A program made the position numbers and the translations under genes. The notes beneath the pieces are model-generated. The model was not told the DNA's origin. It did not search any database and saw only the letters and a program-made list of their open reading frames with translations. From Thermoplasmata archaeon (GTDB taxonomy: Archaea > Thermoplasmatota > Thermoplasmata > Thermoplasmatales > Thermoplasmataceae), in NCBI GenBank assembly GCA_021827885.1, contig JAKAUD010000051.1:1-6944 (forward strand): a stretch of DNA of 6,944 nt. The letters are read 5' to 3'. This document shows positions 1-5,695 of the stretch, piece by piece. Numbering within the stretch: the stretch's first letter is position 1; each line of letters starts with the position of its first letter.

Positions 1-2
1 TG

Positions 3-146
3 TTCCATAATGTATGGGATAATAATACATACATCGATTTAAGCTATACTATTACCAGAACTGGTATTATGGCTGATAAACAAGATACAATGAAGGATTA
101 TTCCCTAATAATTTGCGGAGTTAGAGTTATAAATCATTTTAAGTGA
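3..146 (+). CDS. possible 3' end of a plus-strand protein, cut by the window edge
   Basis: Reading frame 3 is open from the first bases of the window to a TGA at 144-146, giving about 47 residues (for example WDNNTYIDLSYTITRTG). The alternating polar and hydrophobic residues would suit beta strands, as at the end of an extracellular or carbohydrate-binding domain, but no family is recognised. It converges tail to tail with the minus-strand gene ending at 139, overlapping it by 8 bp. In AT-rich DNA an open stretch of this length can arise by chance, so it is a candidate only. The sequence left of the window would decide. Confidence 0.35.
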   Translation, partial: FHNVWDNNTYIDLSYTITRTGIMADKQDTMKDYSLIICGVRVINHFK

Positions 147-987
147 CGGAGTTGAGAGAGTATTCTGATTCCTGGAATTTAATATTAGTAAAACGATTTT
201 GATTATCGACGAGAATGTCAGGTGGCTTTGTTCTCATCAGATAGGATTTTGGCCAAAATTCCTTATATCTTGTATAATCAAATGGTCTGGATAAAATATC
301 TTTAAGCCATTCTGAATAGTATATATGCTTTGTTCCAGAATCAATCTCTCTCCTCATCTGGGCAGACCACTTGGCGCTCATTATCTCCGGGCTCCGGAGA
401 CAGTTTGTGTGATATGCCCAGTTTTCTATCTTGCTTGTAGTCCAGATTGGTTTGTAATCTTCAAGATTCGATCTGAAAATTTTTCTTTGTATTAGATTTA
501 CAATTCCATCTATATTTATCTTTCCAGAATATGGTGGATTAATTCCACCATCACCTACTTGTCTCCTGTTTCCGTAATGAATCCTGTAAGAATATTCCAT
601 AAACGCCCCCTTTATTTCCGTATCTATGTTACCATAAAGCTGATTAAAACCGAGTGGATATGCTAAAAATCTGTTAAAATGAGAGGTGCTGATTCTACTG
701 GCAATAAATTCATCTGAAGGAAGGTAAACTTTCCAATCCGTTCTCAAGTTTTTCATTGCATCAGTTAAACCGTGGAGATAAAAATTAAAATTTTTCAGTC
801 CATTTTCTGCTGTATCACCTTCAACTATTTTGACATTAGACGGTATTTGTACCCCGAAATCGAGATTGCCGTAGGTGTAAATCGATAACTGATCGAAAAA
901 CTTAGAGTTCCACTTAATCCACAAATCTACAGGATATTGCAGTTCCTCCCAGCTTTTGCTAACGAACATATATGCTCCAATACTCAT
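139..987 (-). CDS. GT-A-like (GT2-type) glycosyltransferase, 282 aa
   Basis: Probable cytoplasmic glycosyltransferase that would move a sugar from a nucleotide-sugar donor to a surface-glycan precursor. The N-terminus (MSIGAYMFVSKSWEE) resembles the first strand and helix of GT-A folds. A second strand lies near residues 33-38 (QLSIYT) and another near 52-55 (VKIV). At residues 86-94 the segment KVYLPSDEF sits where GT2 enzymes carry the metal-binding DxD-like motif, with D92 and E93 as candidates. The second half has a His/Arg-rich stretch, AYHTNCLRSPEIMSAKW (191-207), like the His-containing region that follows the acceptor site in many GT2 proteins. There is no signal peptide or membrane segment. 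The ATG at 985-987 is supported by an AT-rich box A about 30 bp upstream, which suggests a nearly leaderless transcript. It is transcribed away from the DUF2079 gene. The fold assignment rests on motif pattern alone and donor and acceptor are unknown. It could instead be a divergent family of unknown function. Confidence 0.62.
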   Translation of the reverse strand: MSIGAYMFVSKSWEELQYPVDLWIKWNSKFFDQLSIYTYGNLDFGVQIPSNVKIVEGDTAENGLKNFNFYLHGLTDAMKNLRTDWKVYLPSDEFIASRISTSHFNRFLAYPLGFNQLYGNIDTEIKGAFMEYSYRIHYGNRRQVGDGGINPPYSGKINIDGIVNLIQRKIFRSNLEDYKPIWTTSKIENWAYHTNCLRSPEIMSAKWSAQMRREIDSGTKHIYYSEWLKDILSRPFDYTRYKEFWPKSYLMRTKPPDILVDNQNRFTNIKFQESEYSLNSVT

Positions 988-1010
988 TAGTATTCTATCG
1001 TGATTCCTTT

Positions 1011-1024
1011 ACTTAATAATTTGT
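1011..1024 (-). promoter_or_regulatory. box A (TATA-like) promoter of the 139-987 gene
   Basis: On the minus strand this reads ACAAATTATTAAGT, an AT-rich archaeal box A-like element centred about 30 bp before the ATG at 987. With the usual spacing of about 25 bp, transcription would start within a few bases of the start codon. No Shine-Dalgarno sequence is visible, as expected for a leaderless gene. Confidence 0.5.
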
Positions 1025-1142
1025 ACGACACATCCTGACTTTACATCTATTTTATTATTGTTGATCGCCCAGTATGATAATCGCCCTTTTTTTTAAACCA
1101 TCACCTTTGGTGAGCTACCATTTCAGTACCTGATCAAGCTTC

Positions 1143-1250
1143 TTAGTGCCTGCCAGTTCCTCTCCTTTTTCTACCTATTATCATATGGAAAGGATCGCCC
1201 CCCGCTGACTTAACGAGATTCCTGAGGTCTTCAGAATTTCTCTTTGCCAT
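1143..1250 (-). CDS. possible 35-residue ORF, unrecognised
   Basis: The minus strand reads from ATG (1250-1248) to TAA (1145-1143). It gives 35 residues beginning MAKRNSEDLRNLVKSAGG and ending in a basic KRRGTGRH tail. The start is helical and charged. On the minus strand TTTAAA (1276-1271) lies about 24 bp before the ATG, a fitting position for box A of a leaderless gene. No Shine-Dalgarno sequence is present. The surrounding DNA is decayed, so this may equally be the N-terminal stub of a broken gene. No family is recognised. Confidence 0.25.
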   Translation of the reverse strand: MAKRNSEDLRNLVKSAGGDPFHMIIGRKRRGTGRH

Positions 1251-1402
1251 ACAACAGCATCATTGACATCTTTAAAGAATGGTGTGAAATACTACCCTCA
1301 ATGAATAGAGCGATCAAACTTTTCAACTTTACTGAAAAGACCCCTCAAGGAGTTATAAACAGGTACATGCAGAATTTCTACGGAAAGAATTCAACGTCAT
1401 GA
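1226..1402 (+). pseudogene. protein-like relic, unidentified
   Basis: A stop-free stretch of 58 codons ends at TGA 1400-1402. It reads like protein, for example SIIDIFKEWCEILPSMNRAI followed by KTPQGVINRYMQNFYGKN. The only plausible internal start is the ATG at 1301, leaving 33 residues. Upstream the same frame continues as protein-like sequence from about 1121 but is broken by TAA (1211) and TGA (1223). Downstream, other frames show short open pieces with basic residues to about 1530. This suggests one decayed gene, perhaps a transposase or another accessory protein, but I cannot name the family. Confidence 0.35.
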
Positions 1403-1678
1403 CAGGGGGTATTTATGCCACAGGCGTTTTTTTCTAAAAGACATATTTCACAGGAAACTTCTGAAAGGTGTCATGATAATTAGAAATGAAGATACTAAGA
1501 TGGTGATTAATTCCTTAAGAAATGTAATCTAAAACTGTATGAGAGAAATAAAACTCACGCCAGTCAACCAAGATGCATAGGATGGTAAATATTCCATAGC
1601 TGAAAATGGGTAAATTTGAAAAGCCAATTACATTAGCGAAAACTCTGTAATAATTTTGTCCAAAGACTTGTTAAACCG

Positions 1679-1690
1679 ATAAAAATTAAT
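1679..1690 (+). promoter_or_regulatory. box A (TATA-like) promoter of the DUF2079 gene
   Basis: ATAAAAATTAAT is centred about 32 bp before the ATG at 1717, predicting a transcript start near 1710 and a leader of only a few bases. No Shine-Dalgarno sequence precedes the ATG, consistent with leaderless translation. The upstream ATG at 1691 runs into a stop after four codons, so it is not a start. Confidence 0.55.
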
Positions 1691-1716
1691 ATGGAAGCTA
1701 AATAATCGTCGCCTGG

Positions 1717-3747
1717 ATGTCTGAACCTGATACTCCGAAAAAATCACATTTATTTAGCATCAAAAATAAGGATTTTCAACATGTGATAATTCTCCTTGTA
1801 ATTTACATAATAATTGTTACTGTTTGGTCCTATGTCGCGCTATTCAGACTATACCATCTTTACTCAGCCGTATTTGATCTTGGTTTGTTTGCGGAGGACC
1901 TGTGGCTGCCGCTCCATACAGTGCCGACATTCACCGGCATTCTGTATCAGTTGTTTTATGTATCGATTATACCTTATTTGCTAAGCCCTTTGTCTTTAAT
2001 GGGTAGTCTTCGCGTTATCCTCGTAGTTCAGACTGTTTTTATCTGGGCTGCTGCTTTTCCTCTGTACTTTATTTCACGCAAGTTTGGTCTATCGCCGGTG
2101 CTGTCACTTCTGATCAGCGTATGTTACTTTTTCTATTTTCCAATTGCGGGAATAAATTTTTTCGACGTCCACAAACAGGCATTCTTTCCATTTTTCTTTA
2201 TTCTCTCGTATACGTTCTACATTTATGGCCATAAAAAAACTTCAATGGTTCTTTTTGCCATCACTGCGCTGATTAAATGGCCTTACGAAATCTTTGTCAT
2301 CTTATTTGCGTTTTATGAGCTTGTTTCTTACTTTTTCAACAGAAGAAAAGCGCACCTCGGTAATAAAAATCTGGTTTATCCCTTTATCCTTTTCGCATTT
2401 TCATCGTCAGCTCTGGTTCTTGGATATGGCATTTCTTTTCTTGGCGGTCCCATGTCGGTATCTTCTTTACACATTTCCCCCCCCACACAGACGTTTCCTC
2501 TGGGGAATATCGCAATTACCGTCATGATGATACTTGCGCCTGTTTTCTTTCTGCCTCTGTATTCAAATAAATGGGTATTGTTTCTGATTCCATTCTTTGT
2601 ACTTATGGCAATAGCTAATAATGCCGCTTATTTCTTTCCGGACATATACACTGACCAGTTTCTCTCAATGGTTGTTCCATTCCTGTTCCTTGGAATTATT
2701 GACGTTTTATCAGTAATATACAGGGGTGAGCCAAAATATAGAGCCCCGCAAAAAAAATTGAGCCGGATCTACAAGGAGATAAGATCCAGCCAGACAGCAA
2801 AAATAGTGGTTTCAGTCCTTATACTGCTTGTCCTTCTTTCCATTGTATTCCAGCCATGGAGTCCTCTCTCCAGTGACAATGGATACATCAGTTGGTACAA
2901 AACAAATCCTTATGATAATGTTAATACATACACTTATTTAAGCGAGGAAGCAGCGATGATACCCAGATCGAATCCATATGTTCTTGTACCGAATAATATA
3001 CCGGAAGCTTATCCAAGGGCTATTGTTGGTGGACCGTACCATGTGGGAGCATTTGTAATGGGTTTTCCTTCGCCGGTCTTTCTTAACATAACTGTTGGAG
3101 ACGCCATAAACAATACCTTTCCCTACATAGCTGCCAGAGGTCATATAGTGTATGTGCCCTTAGACTATGCAATTTCAACAATAACAAATGCTGTTGCGTT
3201 TTCTAACTCTGGATATCAGAGCATGGTGCAGATAATGGATATCATGTTAGAATCCGGGAAATATGGGATTTTGGCAGAAGCCAATGGAACGATCGTTCTG
3301 GAGAGAAATTATGCATATCCACCGGCTTTATATGTTCCAATGAATGGATACATAGAGGAGTCTGATGGGTGTTCCCCCGCCGGGCATCAGACTGTCAATA
3401 ATTCCTTGATTTTTTCCAACACATCTTCAGGATCCGTTATGTGGTACGGAGGCACGAAATATTATCCTGGAACCTATAATGACACACTTCATTTCTTTGT
3501 TTATCCTGAATCTTATGGCAACTTATCCATAACTGCCGTGCTTAACGGAACTTCAGTGTCTGAACAATATATCCATGTAAACGACAATAGCTCAGATCCT
3601 AGCTGGTACAATCTGTCATTTAACCAGATCATTGATAACATTAATTTGAATACAGGGTATTACTATTTCATCATACGCAGTGACGGATGGACAGGAAAAG
3701 TGGCTTTCAGCGGAATAAGTGAAATGGAGGTCTCGTATAAATGGTAA
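1717..3747 (+). CDS. DUF2079-type polytopic membrane protein (GT-C-like), 676 aa
   Basis: Integral membrane protein matching the DUF2079 pattern, a family thought to be related to GT-C glycosyltransferases that use lipid-linked sugars on the outer face of the membrane. About 10-11 hydrophobic segments lie at roughly 22-42, 73-95, 97-120, 125-147, 153-170, 174-204, 221-242, 262-283, 285-304, 316-336 and 362-381. The first extracytoplasmic loop carries AVFDLGLFAEDLW (51-63). D54 is in the usual position of the GT-C catalytic acid, and E60 and D61 follow. FFDVHKQAFFP (148-158) and IKWPYE (186-191) match further family landmarks, as does YTDQFLSMVVPF (311-322). Residues 337-360 form a basic cytoplasmic loop. 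After the last membrane segment, residues 382-676 form a hydrophilic domain with ten N-x-S/T sequons, probably exposed at the cell surface. The length is normal for the family. The ATG is supported by box A, and the gene appears to be transcribed alone. Enzyme activity is inferred, not shown. Confidence 0.85.
   Translation: MSEPDTPKKSHLFSIKNKDFQHVIILLVIYIIIVTVWSYVALFRLYHLYSAVFDLGLFAEDLWLPLHTVPTFTGILYQLFYVSIIPYLLSPLSLMGSLRVILVVQTVFIWAAAFPLYFISRKFGLSPVLSLLISVCYFFYFPIAGINFFDVHKQAFFPFFFILSYTFYIYGHKKTSMVLFAITALIKWPYEIFVILFAFYELVSYFFNRRKAHLGNKNLVYPFILFAFSSSALVLGYGISFLGGPMSVSSLHISPPTQTFPLGNIAITVMMILAPVFFLPLYSNKWVLFLIPFFVLMAIANNAAYFFPDIYTDQFLSMVVPFLFLGIIDVLSVIYRGEPKYRAPQKKLSRIYKEIRSSQTAKIVVSVLILLVLLSIVFQPWSPLSSDNGYISWYKTNPYDNVNTYTYLSEEAAMIPRSNPYVLVPNNIPEAYPRAIVGGPYHVGAFVMGFPSPVFLNITVGDAINNTFPYIAARGHIVYVPLDYAISTITNAVAFSNSGYQSMVQIMDIMLESGKYGILAEANGTIVLERNYAYPPALYVPMNGYIEESDGCSPAGHQTVNNSLIFSNTSSGSVMWYGGTKYYPGTYNDTLHFFVYPESYGNLSITAVLNGTSVSEQYIHVNDNSSDPSWYNLSFNQIIDNINLNTGYYYFIIRSDGWTGKVAFSGISEMEVSYKW
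2477..2484 (+). repeat. C8 homopolymer inside the DUF2079 gene
   Basis: Eight consecutive C bases encode part of HISPPTQ (residues 252-258), in a loop between membrane segments. A one-base slip would frameshift the gene and remove its last four membrane segments and the exterior domain. Such tracts can be phase-variable in bacteria. Whether this one varies cannot be judged from one sequence. Confidence 0.6.
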
Positions 3748-3775
3748 CTGAGAAAGTGAGCGATGGATGAAAGAG

Positions 3776-3790
3776 TTTATATTTAATATT
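3776..3790 (+). promoter_or_regulatory. AT-rich box A-like element
   Basis: AGTTTATATTTAATATT (about 3774-3790) resembles a strong archaeal TATA box. It lies 25-30 bp after the DUF2079 stop and just before the short ORF at 3794-3874. It may have driven a gene that is now broken, or it may simply be AT-rich spacer. Confidence 0.3.
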
Positions 3791-3793
3791 AGA

Positions 3794-3916
3794 GTGGAAA
3801 GCATGCGATATTTTGCTAGTGAACTAAATCTGGTAAAATTAAAAGACCTCCACAGTTTAGATTTGAAGAAGTGAAAATATGCAGTACTGATAGGAATTAA
3901 TACAAAAGGTAACAAG
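3794..3916 (+). pseudogene. short ORF with an in-frame TGA, possible gene remnant
   Basis: From GTG 3794 (or ATG 3803) the frame encodes ESMRYFASELNLVKLKD and further residues to TGA at 3872-3874. It then resumes in the same frame as KYAVLIGINTKGNK until TAG at 3914-3916. A box A-like element precedes it. The piece after the stop resembles the first beta strand of several folds, but it is too short to assign. It is probably the start of a gene truncated by, or lost next to, the transposon relic. Chance is a real alternative. Confidence 0.25.
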
Positions 3917-3937
3917 TAGTTTTTTAGGACAGAGAGG

Positions 3938-4666
3938 AAGGAAAAAAGAGATTGATGTAATTGTTTCTTAGCAGCGTCATAAAAGAGGAGGTAAGGATAC
4001 AGGAATGGCTCTAGAATAAGGACACTAAAAACAACAGATGGAAAACGTGAACTGAAGGAACTGCAAATATGGCGGTTTCCATTTGAGACAAGGGTTTATG
4101 AAAGTTGTTGAATTACTGGGTGTTAAGAATATGTTATCATCATATGCCTTCCCTTGCATCAGAACTGGATGCAAGAGTGAGACATTCTTTGGTGACCTGA
4201 AGGGAAGAACCATGAAGTCTGTTGAACTGATAATATCAGGTGGCCCTTAGGAAATACGGAAATATGTCACAAGATCCTTCCTGGGTGCAGCATGGCAGTT
4301 ATGCCATGTGTATCTGATGAGAAATCTCATGAAACTGATTCCGAGAAAGAAGCAGTTGATTGTAATACAGATCATAAAGCAGGCACTGGACACGCTTGTT
4401 AAGCATAAACAGGTAAGCCGTCTAAAATGTTCGAGAGATGGCATCCTTCACTGTACAATTACAAAGCGTACAGTGAATCTTGGCAGAAGAGGCCAACAAC
4501 AACAAACGTACTGGGGGGGCTTAACCTTGAATTCAGGCGCAGAACGAAAAATGTAGGAGTATTTCTGTCTAAACAGTCTCTTCTGAGACTTGTTGTGACA
4601 ATAGTAATGGACAGAAATGAAGAATGAATCACTGGAAGAAAGTATATGAACATGGATGCAGATTAA
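3938..4666 (+). pseudogene. decayed IS256 (Mutator)-family transposase
   Basis: Remnant of a DDE transposase, recognisable in successive pieces across shifting frames. SSVIKEEV (3970-3993) and GYRNGSRIRTLKTTDGKREL then FPFETRVYE (3995-4102) come from the N-terminal part. MKVVELLGVKN (4098-4130) and LASELDARV (4153-4179) come from the region before the catalytic core. DLKGRTMKSVELIIS (from about 4191) leads into AAWQLCHVYLMRNLMKLIPR, and TTTNVLGGLNLEFRRRT then SLLRLV form the C-terminal part. Intact relatives are about 400 residues; here about 240 codons remain. The segment with the first catalytic Asp is deleted, between about 4179 and 4185. The family motif SDGHKGI reads SGGP-stop-EI at 4239-4253, so the second Asp is Gly. 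The catalytic Glu of NVLERLN is Gly (NVLGGLN, near 4513). In the RCxVHxxRN-type motif the His is Tyr. A frameshift near 4426 and TGG-to-TGA at 4625 complete the decay. It cannot make an active enzyme. Confidence 0.88.
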
Positions 4667-4710
4667 GCTTGTACAGGATCTTTTCAAAATTACAGCAATT
4701 TCTGAACACT
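3938..4710 (+). mobile_element. remnant of an IS256-family insertion sequence
   Basis: The transposase pseudogene accounts for most of the element. After its stop at 4666, the segment TTACAGCAATTTCTGAACAC followed by TATC (about 4690-4713) resembles the outer end of IS256-family elements. A matching inverted copy is not obvious at the left; GATAGGAATT at about 3890-3899 is at best a weak partial match. Target duplications are not visible. Boundaries are therefore approximate and the left one is a guess. Confidence 0.5.
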
Positions 4711-4789
4711 ATCAAAAAATGAAAAATCGTTGTTATCATAACTTAAAGAAAATTTCTGTCTCAGAACCTTTCTATGTCTAGGAAATTGC
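4667..4789. other. short AT-rich spacer between IS relic and FkbM gene
   Basis: Apart from the possible right end of the IS relic (to about 4713), the spacer shows no coding signal. On the minus strand the bases following the FkbM stop include AAATTTTCTTT (about 4745-4756), a pyrimidine-rich stretch that could act as an archaeal transcription stop for the operon. There is no hairpin to strengthen this. Confidence 0.35.
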
Positions 4790-5695
4790 CTATTTAGTGG
4801 CAAACAGATTGCAACCCCATGGATTAACATCCTTATGGTTGTGAACTAAATTTGGCATCACTTTTTTTTCAATTTCATTCATTTCACGAATCTCAAACCC
4901 ATTTTCAACTAGTAAATTTATCACCATAGAATACGGTTCGCCTTTCTTTCGAAGAATATGACGATTGTACTCTATGATCAGAATCATGTGACTGCTGTTA
5001 AGTATGCTTTCACTTCCGCCCTCTAAGACCTCCTTTTCGAACCCTTCAACGTCTATTTTCACAACGTCTGGTTTAATTCCACGTTCGCGTAGGACATTAT
5101 CCAATGTATCAATGTTTACCTTCTTTGCTTGGCCTCCCCTCATTTTTACCATGGAATTAGATCCATCCACTGTTCCAAAATCGTAAAAAGTTCTAATGCC
5201 TGATTGATTGCCTAGCGCAACGTTAAAAGATTTTATGTTTTTAAAACCATTCAAATTAAAGTTATTTTTCATTCTCTCGAATGTTTTGGCACTGGGTTCA
5301 AATGCGCAAACTATACCATTCCTTCCTACCAAAGGCGAAGCCAGCAAAGAGAAGAAACCGTTGTTAGCGCCTATGTCAAGAAATATATTGCCAGGCTTTA
5401 AGTAAGATTTCAAAACTTCAGAAAGCAGTGGATCTAGATAATCACCATTAAGATAATCCCAATAAACATCTCTATCATGGCTGGAGTTTCTGTCCAACTG
5501 GATTTTAAAACTTCCATAATCCAGTATAATAGGATCAGGAATTTTGTCCAATTTTCTCTTTACAAAATCAGATTCCCCTAACACCCTCCTATGAGGAACA
5601 AGACCAAAGATTGTATCTGTAATACCAAACGCTAGATCATTTTGGATGAGGCTTCTTGCAAGCCTTTTAACTGAGACTATAGTGATTAAGCTCAC
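4790..5695 (-). CDS. FkbM-family SAM-dependent methyltransferase, 301 aa
   Basis: Probable O-methyltransferase of the FkbM type (Methyltransf_21), a family that methylates hydroxyl groups on sugars of glycans, polyketides and similar molecules using S-adenosylmethionine. The SAM-binding glycine motif is FLDIGANNGFFSLLAS (105-120). E133 in AFEPSAKTFERMKNN is the expected acidic residue contacting the SAM ribose. IDTLDNVL (195-202) and DVVKIDVEGFEKEVLEGG (210-227) are the family signature, with D215, E218 and E220. The N-terminal 100 residues are a variable region with YGSFKIQLDRNSSHDRD (60-76). No signal peptide is convincing. Translation starts at GTG (5695-5693), overlapping the TGA of the upstream glycosyltransferase as GTGA, so the two are probably translationally coupled. 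No alternative in-frame ATG occurs before the core. Its partner suggests that the substrate is a sugar in a surface glycan, but this is inference. Confidence 0.9.
   Translation of the reverse strand: MSLITIVSVKRLARSLIQNDLAFGITDTIFGLVPHRRVLGESDFVKRKLDKIPDPIILDYGSFKIQLDRNSSHDRDVYWDYLNGDYLDPLLSEVLKSYLKPGNIFLDIGANNGFFSLLASPLVGRNGIVCAFEPSAKTFERMKNNFNLNGFKNIKSFNVALGNQSGIRTFYDFGTVDGSNSMVKMRGGQAKKVNIDTLDNVLRERGIKPDVVKIDVEGFEKEVLEGGSESILNSSHMILIIEYNRHILRKKGEPYSMVINLLVENGFEIREMNEIEKKVMPNLVHNHKDVNPWGCNLFATK

Larger units (their letters stand above)
988..1716. other. intergenic region of 729 bp with decayed coding remnants
   Basis: No intact gene of normal size lies between the divergent starts at 987 and 1717. 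The stretch holds a promoter at each end, the small minus-strand ORF and the protein-like relic listed separately, a small hairpin TCACC-TTT-GGTGA near 1100-1112, and three copies of ATCGCCC (about 1062, 1079 and 1193). The last 150 bp are AT-rich with no coding signal. No clear terminal inverted repeats or target duplications were found that would define an insertion sequence. Confidence 0.6.

Noticed and set aside
1100..1112. Hairpin TCACC-TTT-GGTGA as a terminator
   Set aside because: The stem is only 5 bp and the T run lies before it on the plus strand, not after. No gene ends next to it.
1060..1200. Three copies of ATCGCCC as a repeat array
   Set aside because: The copies are short, irregularly spaced and without conserved flanks, so they do not form a CRISPR or iteron array.
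2294..2527. 77-residue plus-strand ORF inside the DUF2079 gene
   Set aside because: It is an alternate frame within a strongly supported membrane protein, with no independent start signal.
3875..3913. KYAVLIGIN as the start of a caspase-like protease
   Set aside because: A first-strand resemblance of under ten residues is not enough, no catalytic His or Cys region follows, and the frame stops at 3914.
3616..3915. 99-residue minus-strand ORF overlapping the end of the DUF2079 gene
   Set aside because: It lies mostly antisense to well-supported coding sequence and to the decayed spacer. It has no box A or ribosome site at its start and no recognisable motif.
4448..4687. Minus-strand ORFs of 64-79 residues
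   Set aside because: They are antisense shadows of the IS256 transposase C-terminal region, whose plus-strand family motifs are clear.
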